From Mesorhizobium sp. WSM4311 (GTDB taxonomy: Bacteria; Pseudomonadota; Alphaproteobacteria; Rhizobiales; Rhizobiaceae), in contig NZ_NSFV01000003.1 in NCBI RefSeq assembly GCF_002295115.1, positions 372,001 through 436,000 on the forward strand: 64,000 nucleotides of DNA, written 5' to 3'. Below, one piece after another: positions 10,101 to 20,354 of the stretch (its first letter is position 1; each line of letters starts with the position of its first letter). The position numbers were made by a program, and so were the translations under genes. The notes under the pieces were generated by a model. It saw only the letters and a list, made by a program, of their open reading frames with translations, searched no databases and was not told the DNA's origin.

Positions 10101-12721
10101 TCGCCGCTCTTGGGCAGGATGGCGTTGACGACATCGAAGGTCGGCGCCATGAACAGGCTGAGGATCAGCAGTGCCTGCCATTGCGCGGCCTGTGTGAAGG
10201 GCAGCAGGGTCCAGCCGGCGATCGCCGCCATCACCCAGAAGGTCGGCGTCAGCGAGCGGCGCAGATTGTCGACCATCTTCCAGCGCGACAGGGCCGGAAC
10301 ACCGGAACGCGGATCGAGGATGAAGCCCAGCAGCTGCCAGTCGCCACGTGCCCAGCGATGGTGGCGCGAGGCGTCGACCGAGTAGCGAGTCGGATAGTCC
10401 TCGACCAGTTCGACGTCGGTGACCAGTGCCGCGCGCGCCAGCGCGCCTTCGAGTAGATCGTGGCTGAGGACGGTGTTTTCCTCGATGCGGCCTTGCAGCG
10501 CGGCTTCGAAGGCATCGACATGATAGAGGCCCTTGCCGGTGAAGGACCCATCGCTAAAGACATCCTGATAAAGGTCGGAGACGGCGAAGACATAGGGGTC
10601 CAGGCCGCGATTGGCCGAGAACACACGCTGGAAGAACGAGGCCTCGTCGCCTGATGTCAGCGAAGCGGTGATGCGCGGCTGCAGGATCGTGTAGCCGGCG
10701 GTGACGACGCGCCTGGCGGCGTCGAAATGCGGGCGGTTGAGCGGATGGCAGAGCTTGCCGACGAGGCTCGCCACCGCATCGCGCGTGGTGCGCGTGTCGG
10801 CGTCGAGCGTCATCACATGGACGACTTTTTCCGGCAGCGGCACGTCGAGCGGCAGGAAAGTCGTGTCGCTGTCGCCACGCAGCAAAAGGTCAAGCTCATG
10901 CAGCTTGCCACGCTTGCGCTCCCAACCCATCCAGGCCCCTTGAGCGGCGTTGAAGAGCCGGCGGCGATGCAGGATGTAGAAGCGCGGCGCGCCTTCCGTG
11001 GGATAGCGGGCGTTGAGACGGGCGATCTCGCCACGGGCATATTCGAGGATCTCGGTGTCGGCCGCATCGATCTCGATCTTGGAGTCGGGCCAGTCCGACA
11101 GCAGCGCGAAATGGATCTCGTCCACCAGATTGGCAAGGTAATGGACTTCGAGGTTGCGGATGTTTTCCTCGACATCGTCGCGCGAGCCGATGAGCGATGG
11201 CACAACCACCAGCGTGCGCGCCTCGGGCGGCACACCGTGCCTGTAGTCGTAGCCGATCAGGCGTGTCGGCTTGAGGAAGAGCGAGACAACCGTGTTGAAG
11301 AACGCCAGCGCGCCCTCGCTCGCCGGCACGGCAAACAGCGCCAGCATCAGGACGATCGAGGCCACCGAAAGGCCGAGATTGGCCAACGCGTTGCCGGTGA
11401 CGACAAGAAGCAAGGCCGTCAGTGCGAAAACAGGCAGGACGATGCCCAACCATCCGGTCTTGGCGAAGGTCCGCTTGACCGTCTGGCTGATGGTGAGCCG
11501 ATAGCCGATCGCTTTTTCCAGCTCCAGACGGCGCGGACCGACGAGGAAGAAGCCGACATCGGTATGCGCGGACGGAGCCGGAGCTGAATCGTCGCCATCG
11601 CCGGCCGATACGTGTTCGCTGGCGGCGTGTTCGCTAGCGGCCTGGCCGGCCAGTTCGATCGCCTTTTCGGCGACGCGGTATTCCGACAGGTTCGAGCGGC
11701 GGGCCAGTTCCTCGATCGCGGTGCGGTATTGGTCGCGCGAGAAGAAGTCGAGCGCGGCAAAATCGGTGCGCTCGCGCAGCACGGTGTCGATGCGGCTGAC
11801 ACCTTCGAACCATACCGTCCAGTCGACGTCGTTGATGAGGCGCAGGCCGCGGATGATGTTGCCGGTCGTCACATTGCCGCTGGACAGCGTGTGATGCTCG
11901 GAGATGATGATCTCCTCGGCATCGGAACCAGTCTTTTCGAGCTCGCCTTCCAGCCATTCCAGGGCCTTGCCGGCATTCTGCGAGCCATCGCGCAAGCGGT
12001 AGAGAAGCTGCGTGGCAAAGGTTGTGTCCTGCGCGTGAGTGCTGAAATTGGCCAGGATCGCCTGGCGGTCGGCACTCTCGTCGGTCGCCAGCACCTTGTC
12101 GGCCACATCGTTGGCGATCTGGCGCATCTGGCGGGTGCGATTGACCCTGACGGCCAGCCGGCGGAGATTTTCGATCAGCACGAAGCGCAAAAGCGACGGC
12201 AGCGCCCAGAGTTCACCGATCTTCAGCGGCTCGACCGACTGAAAACCCTGGACGATGGACTTGAACATGGTCGCCGAGACGGAACTGTCCGAATGCGCCA
12301 CATAGGTCCAGGCCAGCGCCAGCGCGCGCGGCACGGTGCCGCCGTCAGGCAGTTTCAGCGTCGGCAGCTGACGATAGAAGCGGCGCGGCAGGTCGCGCTT
12401 GACCTGGAAAATGGTCTCCTCGACCAGATAGTTGTTATCGAGCAGCCATTGCGCGGCCGGGGTGATCGTTTCACCCTTGGCCTGCGCGGCATTGGTCGAA
12501 CGATAGACTTCGAGGATCTTCTTGGCGCTGTCGCGGATGCGGGCCTGGAAATCGAAGGGGATCAGGCCGAACAGGTCGGCGAGATCGCCCTTTGCCAGGC
12601 TTTCGCCGAGCAGCCTCAGGCGCTCCTCCGGCAGGAATGTCGACCTTATCGGCTCTTCCGTGATGGCCGGGAAGCTCGCGCTTGTCTTCTCGATCTGGGC
12701 AGGATTCGTCTGAATATTCAT
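4130..12721 (-). CDS. ndvB: Cyclic beta-1,2-glucan synthase NdvB/ChvB
   Basis: This 2863-residue inner-membrane enzyme makes cyclic beta-1,2-glucan from UDP-glucose; the size matches ChvB/NdvB/Cgs. An N-terminal cytoplasmic part is followed by hydrophobic segments around residue 420-480. Next comes a GT84 glycosyltransferase domain with the DAD metal motif near 640 and the HRWARGDWQ motif (QxxRW equivalent) near 790, then more membrane segments around 820-970. The C-terminal half is the glycoside-phosphorylase-like GH94 region that controls chain length; GDWNDGMN near residue 2547 contains the family's catalytic Asp. The start at 12721 has GGAAT about ten bases upstream. ndvA, which exports the product, follows on the same strand. 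The 1415-residue antisense frame inside this gene is a by-product of GC-rich codon use. Confidence 0.97.
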   Translation of the reverse strand: MNIQTNPAQIEKTSASFPAITEEPIRSTFLPEERLRLLGESLAKGDLADLFGLIPFDFQARIRDSAKKILEVYRSTNAAQAKGETITPAAQWLLDNNYLVEETIFQVKRDLPRRFYRQLPTLKLPDGGTVPRALALAWTYVAHSDSSVSATMFKSIVQGFQSVEPLKIGELWALPSLLRFVLIENLRRLAVRVNRTRQMRQIANDVADKVLATDESADRQAILANFSTHAQDTTFATQLLYRLRDGSQNAGKALEWLEGELEKTGSDAEEIIISEHHTLSSGNVTTGNIIRGLRLINDVDWTVWFEGVSRIDTVLRERTDFAALDFFSRDQYRTAIEELARRSNLSEYRVAEKAIELAGQAASEHAASEHVSAGDGDDSAPAPSAHTDVGFFLVGPRRLELEKAIGYRLTISQTVKRTFAKTGWLGIVLPVFALTALLLVVTGNALANLGLSVASIVLMLALFAVPASEGALAFFNTVVSLFLKPTRLIGYDYRHGVPPEARTLVVVPSLIGSRDDVEENIRNLEVHYLANLVDEIHFALLSDWPDSKIEIDAADTEILEYARGEIARLNARYPTEGAPRFYILHRRRLFNAAQGAWMGWERKRGKLHELDLLLRGDSDTTFLPLDVPLPEKVVHVMTLDADTRTTRDAVASLVGKLCHPLNRPHFDAARRVVTAGYTILQPRITASLTSGDEASFFQRVFSANRGLDPYVFAVSDLYQDVFSDGSFTGKGLYHVDAFEAALQGRIEENTVLSHDLLEGALARAALVTDVELVEDYPTRYSVDASRHHRWARGDWQLLGFILDPRSGVPALSRWKMVDNLRRSLTPTFWVMAAIAGWTLLPFTQAAQWQALLILSLFMAPTFDVVNAILPKSGDQTPRGHFSALARDVAFGTAMVALKIVLMAHNAWMMGDAIVRTLYRLFVSRQNLLEWRTASQAHKAGDNDVGSYYGMMYGAVIIGFVGLAIPVLADSTGAFVAFFFALFWIGSPAIASWISRSAETEDRLRISQADIHTLRTIARRTWHYFESFVTAEHHNLPPDNFQESPAPVVAPRTSPTNVGVYLLSVVSARDFGWISLSDAITRIDATMTTIESMPRHRGHLFNWYDTTTLKPLYPLYISAVDSGNLAGHLVAVAAACAEWAEAPSVHLQGDFEGILDTVTILSESLDELPDDRRQLRPLRQRLVDRLDGMRRAVETIKAQPEMASIRTINLAVLAGEIRKLATAIHTEAGSAQSDIIVDWAARLEATCEAHVHDAHSDDNAVEALRAKLLTLRERTRRFAFEMEFAFLMRPERKLLSIGYRVEEHQLDESCYDLLASEARLTSLFAIAKGDLPTEHWFRLGRPIVEIGFQGALMSWSGSMFEYLMPPLVMKEAQGSILNQTSKLIIKRQIQYGRQKNVPWGISEAAYNARDRELTYQYTNFGVPGLGLKRGLGQNTVIAPYATIMAAQFNPREAVQNLARLRGIGALGPHGFYDAVDFTPQRVPEGTNHAVVLNYYAHHSGMSIAAVADAIFEGRLRDRFHSDPVIESAELLLQERAPRDIPTATVRTEADERAKDETETESPDTRIVLDPLRALRSTNVMSNGRYSVMVTATGSGYSRWGDLSVTRWQPDPVEDRLGSYIFLRDVSTGDWWSATAEPKRAAEEKVQTLFSDDKASFVKLVGTLRSEVECIVVSEGNGEGRRITLYNESTSDRFIEVTSFAELVLGLEASDYAHPAFSKMFVETEIAANNGAIFATRRKRETSEPDINLVHFVTDPSGPARDAEAETDRRAFIGRGRSIVDAAAFDPGARLGGHSGFTLDPIASLRRQVRVPANKKISLTFWTVVGANRTELEEAINRLDHQESFARQAMLAWTRSQVQTRHMGLSLTDAANVQKLARYLIYPDAFLRLPAESIASGLGKQSSLWPTSISGDFPIFLVRIGDVADLEIVAQALRFQEYMRTRGMMIDFVVVNEQASSYVQDLQRAVETLCENSRLRGKELGPRQHIFAVRRDLMEETTYKTLLAVARVVLHTRNGTIFDQIERAEAAALQARDGLPSIGLPAPREIPAAHAFAPQNVADVSADGSGLSQWNGFGGFDGDGRHYVVRLAGRRTTPQPWINVVSNASFGFHTSAEGAAFTWSRNSRDYQLTPWSNDPVSNRPGEGIYIYDQASGRAFSPIAAVVRDPSMTYEAWHGQGFSTFRSKRGPLSMDLTHVVDPVDPVKITRLRIQNSGPVPARLRVYAYAEWVLGGHRSRTAATIVSSRDGATGALLAQNPYGLDFSERVAFLAADAAVHSVTSDRSEFLGRHGSSELPQAVLTGAALSGRVEAGDDPCAAIARDVEIPAGGDVTLLWLLGDADTPAQASALVQTHRGKDFDQRLADNEREWRGFLDTIQVETPDKALDAMVNHWLPYQSLACRIRARSAFYQASGAFGFRDQLQDTLALLAHDPTLARDQILNAARRQFPEGDVQHWWLPRTGAGVRTLISDDVVWLAHATARYLTVTGDAAILKEQLPFIDGQALGEGEHDAFFTPEISKKTVSLYDHCARALDLAIKRSSPAGLPLILGGDWNDGMNRVGEHGKGESVWLGWFLLKTLGDFTAVAKGEGDNKRAQAWAKHAEALKRALESTAWDGEWYRRGSFDDGTSLGSRTSEECRIDSIAQSWSVLSGEGDPARSTTAMQQATSLLVDDKLKIVKLFTPPFSKTQKDPGYIKSYPPGVRENGGQYTHAATWFVIALAEMGQTDEAYRCFSMLNPVNHASDEASAEQYRVEPYVVAADIYAGDDKGGRGGWTWYTGSAGWLYRAAVEGILGIERRGKQITFRPKLPSHWDGYQASLKMLGAEIKVHVVRDKKTKTISLEVDGSKTKSASFEPKAGTQTEVVVKIPA

Positions 12722-13009
12722 TGAAAATTCCGTAAGCGGGCACTCAGCGGCGTCACCGCCACGGCAATGGCCCTAAAACCGGTTCAAATGCAATTGGTTG
12801 CATCAACCCCTATGCCGAAAGTTTGTTTCCGCACCACGACAGAGCGTCATCTTTCGACCAAACTCAAAGACGAGCGCCCCTCGCTCTCGTCAGGATCGAT
12901 CGACGGAGAGGATTCGGGCTTTTTCGTGATCCCGGCGGGAGCTTACTCTATATTTCGCCGGCATTGCGATCATGTTTGGAAACAGGCGGTAACCGTTGGC
13001 GCGAAAGCG
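12722..13009. other. Region between hutD and ndvB, presumed ndvB promoter
   Basis: This 288-bp stretch contains no gene. It must hold the ndvB promoter, since hutD ends at its far edge. The one clear structure is a perfect inverted repeat, ATGCAA-TTGG-TTGCAT at 12788-12803, about 70 bp upstream of the ndvB start, in a position suited to a regulator. No terminator with a T-tract was identified behind hutD. Confidence 0.5.
12788..12803. promoter_or_regulatory. 16-bp inverted repeat upstream of ndvB
   Basis: ATGCAA and TTGCAT are exact reverse complements separated by TTGG. The site is centred about 75 bp before the ndvB start codon. The form fits a dimeric regulator, but no known consensus was recognised. 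Confidence 0.3.
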
Positions 13010-13588
13010 TCAGGCCGCGGTGGTTATCCGGACCACGAACAGCGTCGTATCCTGCGCCGGCTCAACCTTCAGGATGGGAGTTTCCGGCCCGATCAGCAGC
13101 GTGTCGAGCGGCCCGAGGCGAATTGACCCAGCCTCGGGGAAAGCAGCTTCGCCCTTGTGGCAAAGGATGAGGATCGAACCGGCCCGGGTCGCGATGTCCA
13201 CAGGCCGTGAAATCGCCAAGCGCTCGACCGAATGCAGCGTGCGGCCGCGGCGCGTCATGACGTTGAGGTCGGTGATCGGGCCGGCGATCAGCGCGGCACT
13301 GGTCGGCAGGTCTGCTGGAAAGGCAAAAGGCGCGGAAGCCGGCGTCAGCCGCACCGCGGGCCGGCCGGCGACATCGAGCACGACGCCATCGCCTTCCAGC
13401 ACCGACAGCGTGCGGTCTATGTCGGCAAAGCTGGAGAACGGCCCGCTGCCCTCGACGCGGGCCATCGACACGCGCCAGTCGAACTCGTCAAGGCCGGCGC
13501 CGTCGGGCGAGACAGCGATTTCGGTCGTCGTGCCGCCGCCGTTCTTCCACGGCATGACGCGGTAGTCGGCGGCACGAAGGATGCGCAT
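13010..13588 (-). CDS. hutD: HutD family protein
   Basis: This 192-residue cupin-like protein is the last gene of the hutI-H-G-U-D run, starting 12 bases after the hutU stop. The N-terminus carries the family signature MPWKNGGGTTTEIA (about residues 12-25). HutD proteins accompany histidine utilisation genes and are thought to limit flux or bind an intermediate such as formylglutamate; they are not catalytic enzymes of the pathway. The length is typical. Its position as the promoter-distal gene fits a modulatory role and co-transcription from the hutI promoter. Confidence 0.92.
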   Translation of the reverse strand: MRILRAADYRVMPWKNGGGTTTEIAVSPDGAGLDEFDWRVSMARVEGSGPFSSFADIDRTLSVLEGDGVVLDVAGRPAVRLTPASAPFAFPADLPTSAALIAGPITDLNVMTRRGRTLHSVERLAISRPVDIATRAGSILILCHKGEAAFPEAGSIRLGPLDTLLIGPETPILKVEPAQDTTLFVVRITTAA

Positions 13589-13600
13589 GATTTCAGCCTA

Positions 13601-15271
<1,671 letters not shown>

Positions 15272-15302
15272 CATTGTCCCTTTCAGCAAGACGGGCGACG
15301 CG

Positions 15303-16121
15303 TCAGCGCCTTGCCCAGTCGATCGCGGTTTCGAGGATGGTCTTCAGCGTCGCTCGGATCGGCGCTGCATAGGTGGGGTCATAAGGGACCGGCCAGTTCT
15401 CCGGCGACCCCTTCTGCGACGGCTCGCGCATGTAGCCACGGTTGGAGAGCTCCATCTGCAGCGCATGAACACCGTTCTGCGGCTGGCCGAAGCCGCGGGT
15501 GATCGAGCCGCCCTTGAAGCGGCCGTTGACCACCCAGGTCTCGCCGGTCGCGGCGAGGATGGCGGCGACCTTGTCCTGAAGAACGGGATCGGTGCTCTTG
15601 CCGTCATTGGTGCCGAGATTGAAGACCGGCAGCGTGCCTTCGAACAGGCGCGGCAGCACCGAGCGGATCGAATGGCAGTCGTAGAGCACGATCTTTTCAT
15701 GCATGCCGCGCAGGCGTTCGATCTCGGCCTGCAAGGCGGCATGATAGGGCTTGAAATAGCTCTCGCGACGCTGATCAATCTCGGATGGGGTCGGTTCCTC
15801 GCCCATGCGATAAAGCGGATCGCCGTCAAATGTGTCGGTCGGGCAAAGCGTGGTCGTGGTCTGCCCGGGATAAAGCGAAACGCCTGACGGGTCGCGATTG
15901 ACGTCGATCACGGTGCGCGAAATGGCGGTGTGCACGACGGTTGCGCCGAGGTCGTTGGCGAAGTCATAGAGCTTGTCGATCCACCAGTCGCAATCGCGGC
16001 GGCCGAGCCAGGGCGACACCAGCCGGGGTTCGAGGCCAGCGAGGTCGATGCCAGTGTGCGGGATCGACACCAGCAGCGGTGCTGTGCCTCGGCTGACGGT
16101 GAGCCAGGGTGTGGCGGCCAT
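15303..16121 (-). CDS. hutG: N-formylglutamate deformylase HutG
   Basis: This 272-residue amidohydrolase of the N-formylglutamate amidohydrolase family releases formate and glutamate from N-formylglutamate, the last step of the HutF/HutG branch. Conserved features include VSIPHTG near the N-terminus, DVNRDPSG, and LYDCHSIRS, whose His and Asp are expected metal or catalytic residues. The start ATG at 16121 overlaps the hutH stop as TGATG; a GTG one codon upstream is an alternative. The overlap implies translational coupling. Presence of hutG together with hutF shows that this organism uses the five-step pathway, not formiminoglutamase. Confidence 0.95.
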   Translation of the reverse strand: MAATPWLTVSRGTAPLLVSIPHTGIDLAGLEPRLVSPWLGRRDCDWWIDKLYDFANDLGATVVHTAISRTVIDVNRDPSGVSLYPGQTTTTLCPTDTFDGDPLYRMGEEPTPSEIDQRRESYFKPYHAALQAEIERLRGMHEKIVLYDCHSIRSVLPRLFEGTLPVFNLGTNDGKSTDPVLQDKVAAILAATGETWVVNGRFKGGSITRGFGQPQNGVHALQMELSNRGYMREPSQKGSPENWPVPYDPTYAAPIRATLKTILETAIDWARR

Positions 16122-17662
16122 CACGCCGTTCCCGCAATCGACGGCAGCGCCACCGCGCCGGCAGCCCTGACGGTCGCGCCGCTGCGCACCATGGCGATTG
16201 CCTTTTCCATATCGGGGTGGAAGTGGCGGTCATTGTCGAGATGCGGCACTTCGGCCCGGACCAGCTTGCGCACCGCTTCCAGCGCAGCGCTCGACGCCAG
16301 CGGCTGGTGGAAATCGCAGCCTTGCGCGGCGGCCAGCAATTCGATGCCGATCACCGCGGTGGCGTTCTCGACCATGCCGATCAGCCGGCGCGCGCCGTGC
16401 GCGGCCATCGAGACGTGGTCTTCCTGGTTGGCCGAGGTCGGGATCGAATCGACGCTGGCCGGATAGGCCTTCTGCTTGTTTTCCGAAACGAGTGCGGCCG
16501 CCGTCACCTGCGGGATCATGAAGCCGGAGTTGAGGCCGGGCTTGGGCGTCAGGAAGGCCGGCATGCCGGACAGCGCCGGATCGACCAGCATGGCGATGCG
16601 GCGTTCCGACAGCGAGCCGATCTCGCAGACGGCCAACGCGATCATGTCAGCGGCGAAAGCCACCGGCTCAGCGTGGAAATTGCCGCCGGAGAGCGCCGTG
16701 TCATCCTCGGCGAAGATCAGCGGATTGTCGGTCACGCCATTGGCTTCGGTGCCGAGCGTATCGGCAGCCTTGCGCAACACGTCGAGGGCGGCGCCCATGA
16801 CCTGCGGCTGGCAGCGCAGGCAATAGGGATCCTGCACGCGCTCGTCACCGACACGGTGCGATTCGCGGATGACACTGCCGGCCATCAGATTGCGCAGCGC
16901 CTCCGCCGTCTCGATCTGACCTCGATGCTTGCGCAGTAGATGAATGCGCGGATCGAAAGGCGCATCGGAACCCTTGGCGGCATCGGTCGACAGCGCGCCG
17001 GCAACCAGCGCCGACTGGTAGAGCACTTCGGCTTCGAACAAAGCGGCGAGCGCGTAGGCGGTCGAAAACTGCGTGCCGTTGAGCAGCGCCAAGCCTTCCT
17101 TGGCGCCCAGCGTCACGGGCTCGAGGCCGTGCGAGACGAAGGCGACCTTGGCCGGGAACCGGCCATGCGGGGTAAAGCATTCGCCGACGCCGATCATCAC
17201 CGCCGTCATGTGCGACAGCGGTGCGAGATCGCCGGACGCGCCGACGGAGCCTTGCGCCGGCACCACCGGGATGACGTCGTTGGCGAGCATCGCTTCCAGC
17301 AAATTGATGGTTTCGGGGCGCACGCCGGAGGCGCCCTGCGCCAGGCTGGCAAGTTTCAGCGCCATCATCAGCCGGGCAATTGCAACCGGCATCGGCTCGC
17401 CGACGCCGGCGGCGTGCGACAGCACGATGTTGCGCTGCAAGGTCTCGAGGTCGCCGGCGGGAATGCGCACGCTGGCCAATTTGCCGAAGCCGGTGTTGAT
17501 GCCGTAGACCGGCTCCCCTTTGGCGACGATCCTGGCGACAGCCTCGGCGCTCGCCTTGATTTTTGGACGACAGGCCTCATCCAGCTTCGGCACGGCGCCA
17601 CGGTAGATAGCGCGCCAGTCGGCCAGCGTCGCATTGCCGGGCTTCAGGGTCAGTTCGGTCAT
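16121..17662 (-). CDS. hutH: Histidine ammonia-lyase HutH
   Basis: This 513-residue enzyme removes ammonia from L-histidine to give urocanate, the entry step. The Ala-Ser-Gly triad that forms the MIO electrophile is in [15 protein letters not shown] at about residues 141-144, where it lies in characterised histidine ammonia-lyases. The start at ATG 17662 overlaps the hutI stop by four bases (ATGA), which rules out the longer upstream frame. The hutG start overlaps its stop. Tight spacing shows one operon with hutI upstream. Confidence 0.97.
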   Translation of the reverse strand: MTELTLKPGNATLADWRAIYRGAVPKLDEACRPKIKASAEAVARIVAKGEPVYGINTGFGKLASVRIPAGDLETLQRNIVLSHAAGVGEPMPVAIARLMMALKLASLAQGASGVRPETINLLEAMLANDVIPVVPAQGSVGASGDLAPLSHMTAVMIGVGECFTPHGRFPAKVAFVSHGLEPVTLGAKEGLALLNGTQFSTAYALAALFEAEVLYQSALVAGALSTDAAKGSDAPFDPRIHLLRKHRGQIETAEALRNLMAGSVIRESHRVGDERVQDPYCLRCQPQVMGAALDVLRKAADTLGTEANGVTDNPLIFAEDDTALSGGNFHAEPVAFAADMIALAVCEIGSLSERRIAMLVDPALSGMPAFLTPKPGLNSGFMIPQVTAAALVSENKQKAYPASVDSIPTSANQEDHVSMAAHGARRLIGMVENATAVIGIELLAAAQGCDFHQPLASSAALEAVRKLVRAEVPHLDNDRHFHPDMEKAIAMVRSGATVRAAGAVALPSIAGTA

Positions 17663-18900
17663 TGTCCTCTCCAGATGCGGGCATGCAGCGGGTTGAAGCC
17701 CATGCGGTAAACGAGTTCGGCGGGGCGCTCGATGTCCCAGATCGCCAGGTCGGCGGATTTGCCGGATTCCAGCGTGCCGGCCTTGTCGAGAAGGCCAAGC
17801 GCCCGCGCGGCCTCGCGGGTGACGCCGGCAAGGCATTCATCGACGGTCAAGCCAAAGAGCGTTGCCGCCATATTCATGGTGAGCAACAGCGAGGTGAGCG
17901 GCGAAGTACCGGGATTGCTGTCCGTCGCCACCGCCATCTTCACGCCATGGCGGCGGAACAGCTCGACAGGCGGCTTCTTGGTCTCGCGGATGAAGTAATA
18001 GGCGCCAGGCAGGATCGTCGCCACCGTGCCGGCCTTCGCCATCGCGGCAGCGCCTGCCTCGTCGGTGTATTCGAGATGATCCGCCGACAATGCACCATAG
18101 CTGGCGGCAAGCGCGGCGCCGTGCAGATTCGAAAGCTGGTCGGCATGGAGTTTCACCGGCAGCCCAAGCGCTTTCGCCTTGTCGAAGACGCGCGCCATCT
18201 GCTCCGGCGAAAAGGCGATGCCCTCGCAAAAACCATCGACGGCATCGGCAAGTTTCTCAGCGGCGACGTCCGGCAGGATCGTGCCGGCGACGAGATCGAT
18301 GAAGGCGTCCTTGCCACCATGGGCTTCGGGCGGCAGCGCGTGCGCGGCAAGGCACGTCGTGCGGACGGTGACGGGGCGCTCATTGGCTAGCCGGCGGGCG
18401 GCACGCAATGACTTCTTCTCATTGTCGAGATCGAGGCCGTAGCCCGATTTGACCTCGACCGTCGTGACACCTTCGGCCATCAGCGCATCGAGGCGCGGCA
18501 GCGTCTGGGCAACGAGCTCATCCTCGCTTGCCTCGCGCAGCGACTTGACCGAAGACACAATGCCGCCGCCGGCGCGGGCGACTTCCTCATAGGTGGCACC
18601 TGCCAGCCGCATCTCGAATTCGTTGGCACGGTTGCCGGCATAGACAAGATGCGTGTGGCAATCGATCAGGCCCGGCGTGATCCAGCGGCCCTCGCAATCG
18701 ACGGTCTCGGCGCCCTGCCCCGCCGAAGCCGGCATGTCCGCTTCGGCGCCCGCATAAACAATGAGACCATCGCGCGCGGCGATCGCGCCTTTCTCGACAA
18801 TGCCGAGAACAGCCACACCGTCGGCCATGGTCGCCAGGCGCGCATTGCGCCAGACACGAAGGCCGCTCTTCCCGTTTGCTCCACCCATCATCTTTTCCAT
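17659..18900 (-). CDS. hutI: Imidazolonepropionase HutI
   Basis: This 413-residue metal-dependent amidohydrolase opens the ring of imidazolone-5-propionate to N-formimino-L-glutamate, the third step. The metal site begins with [15 protein letters not shown] (His-x-His, about residues 80-85), and other ligands lie in [13 protein letters not shown] near the C-terminal third. It is the first gene of the minus-strand hut operon. The start is taken at ATG 18900, but two further ATGs at 18891 and 18888 have purine-rich sequence upstream and could be used instead. The predicted HutC operator begins 16 bp upstream of the chosen start. Confidence 0.95.
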   Translation of the reverse strand: MEKMMGGANGKSGLRVWRNARLATMADGVAVLGIVEKGAIAARDGLIVYAGAEADMPASAGQGAETVDCEGRWITPGLIDCHTHLVYAGNRANEFEMRLAGATYEEVARAGGGIVSSVKSLREASEDELVAQTLPRLDALMAEGVTTVEVKSGYGLDLDNEKKSLRAARRLANERPVTVRTTCLAAHALPPEAHGGKDAFIDLVAGTILPDVAAEKLADAVDGFCEGIAFSPEQMARVFDKAKALGLPVKLHADQLSNLHGAALAASYGALSADHLEYTDEAGAAAMAKAGTVATILPGAYYFIRETKKPPVELFRRHGVKMAVATDSNPGTSPLTSLLLTMNMAATLFGLTVDECLAGVTREAARALGLLDKAGTLESGKSADLAIWDIERPAELVYRMGFNPLHARIWRGQ

Positions 18901-18916
18901 TTGAAAGGATGACGAT

Positions 18917-18930
18917 TATGTATATACATA
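18917..18930. promoter_or_regulatory. Predicted HutC operator in the hutI-hutF divergent gap
   Basis: TATGTATATACATA is a perfect 14-bp palindrome placed in the 85-bp gap between the divergent hutI and hutF starts. Its core TGTATATACA matches the kind of site bound by HutC-type GntR repressors. A single site here could repress both transcripts, with release by urocanate as in other bacteria. hutC itself is the second gene of the plus-strand transcript, which would make the circuit autoregulatory. Confidence 0.75.
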
Positions 18931-18985
18931 TTGGAACGCGACGCAAGTGGTCTCGTCGCCCGGGCATGCAGATTTGGAGACAGAC

Positions 18986-20341
18986 GTGACGGTGATCTTT
19001 GCGGAACAGGCGCTGCTGCCGAAGGGCTGGCAAGGCAATGTCAGGATCACGCTCGATGGCGGCCGCATCGCCTCTGTCGAAGCGACCGCCATTCCGCAGG
19101 CCGGCGACGAGCGCTGCGCCATTCTCGTGCCCGGCATGCCCAATCTGCACAGCCACGCCTTCCAGCGCGGCATGGCCGGCCTGGCTGAGCTTCGCGGCCC
19201 CTCCGCCGACAGTTTCTGGAGCTGGCGCGAGGTTATGTACCGCTTCGCGCTGTCGATGACGCCCGATCAGGTCGAGGCGGTCGCCGCGCAGCTCTATGTC
19301 GAGATGCTGGAGGCCGGTTTTTCCCGCGTCGGCGAATTTCACTATCTGCACCACGACCGCGACGGAAACCCTTACGCCAATCTTGCCGAGATGGCCGAGC
19401 GCATCGCCGCCGCCGCCGGCGAAACGGGCATCGGCCTGACGCTGCTGCCGGTGTTTTACGCGCACTCCTCTTTCGGCGGAGCGGCTCCGAACGAAGGCCA
19501 AAGGCGATTCATCAACGATGTGAATCGGTTCTCCCGGCTTGTTGAGAAGTCCAGCGAATCGGTTCGCGCGTTGAATCAGGCTGTCGTTGGCGTCGCCCCG
19601 CATAGTCTGCGCGCCGCCACACCGGAGGAATTGACCCAAGTTGCTGCTTTGGCGCCGAATGGGCCGATCCACATCCACGTCGCCGAACAGGTGAAGGAGG
19701 TCGAGGACTGCCTCGCCTGGTCCGGCGCGCGCCCGGTCGAATTCCTGCTGGCCAAAGCCGAGGTCGACCAGCGCTGGTGCCTGATCCACGCCACGCATAT
19801 GACCGATGCGGAGACGATCGCCTTGGCCAAGAGCGGCGCCATCGCCGGCCTTTGCCCGATCACCGAGGCCAATCTCGGCGACGGCACGTTTGCCGCACCG
19901 CTTTTCAGGGAGCACGGCGGCCGCTTCGGTATCGGCTCCGATTCCAACGTGCTGATCGGCCTGCCGGATGAGCTGAGGCAGCTCGAATATTCGCAGCGCC
20001 TCGCCCACCGCGCCCGCAATGTGCTGGCCGTGGCCGGTGGTTCGACCGGGCGGGCGCTGTTCGATGCCGCGCTCGATGGCGGCAGCGTTGCGCTCGGTGC
20101 CGGCGCCTCGCAGATCGCCATTGGCGGTCCGGCCGATTTCGTCTCACTCGACGCCGGCCATCCTTCGCTGGCCGGCAAGACCGGCGACGCCATCCTCGAT
20201 GCCTGGATCTTCGCCAATGGCAGCACGATCGATTGCGTCTGGGTGCACGGCAAGAAGCAGGTCAGCGGCGGCAGTCATGCCAAGCGCTCGGCAATCGCCG
20301 AGCGATTCCGCAAAGTCATGACCGACCTGTCGCAGAATTGA
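18986..20341 (+). CDS. hutF: Formimidoylglutamate deiminase HutF
   Basis: This 451-residue amidohydrolase converts N-formimino-L-glutamate to N-formyl-L-glutamate and ammonia. Metal-site motifs are PGMPNLHSHAFQRGMAG near residue 55 (His-x-His), a His in HIHVAEQ, and GSDSNVLI near the C-terminal third. The start is put at GTG 18986 because TTGGAGA lies six to eight bases upstream; the frame is open to an ATG at 18947, but that would place coding sequence close to the operator and has no ribosome site. It is divergent from hutI and is followed 13 bp later by hutC. Confidence 0.95.
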   Translation: MTVIFAEQALLPKGWQGNVRITLDGGRIASVEATAIPQAGDERCAILVPGMPNLHSHAFQRGMAGLAELRGPSADSFWSWREVMYRFALSMTPDQVEAVAAQLYVEMLEAGFSRVGEFHYLHHDRDGNPYANLAEMAERIAAAAGETGIGLTLLPVFYAHSSFGGAAPNEGQRRFINDVNRFSRLVEKSSESVRALNQAVVGVAPHSLRAATPEELTQVAALAPNGPIHIHVAEQVKEVEDCLAWSGARPVEFLLAKAEVDQRWCLIHATHMTDAETIALAKSGAIAGLCPITEANLGDGTFAAPLFREHGGRFGIGSDSNVLIGLPDELRQLEYSQRLAHRARNVLAVAGGSTGRALFDAALDGGSVALGAGASQIAIGGPADFVSLDAGHPSLAGKTGDAILDAWIFANGSTIDCVWVHGKKQVSGGSHAKRSAIAERFRKVMTDLSQN

Positions 20342-20354
20342 AGCAGGACGTTTG

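Noticed and set aside
6209..10456. A 1415-codon open frame on the plus strand antisense to ndvB
   Set aside because: It lies wholly inside the well-supported ndvB gene; its translation is rich in R, H, Q, D and G with no domain motif, as expected for a mirror frame of GC-rich coding DNA.
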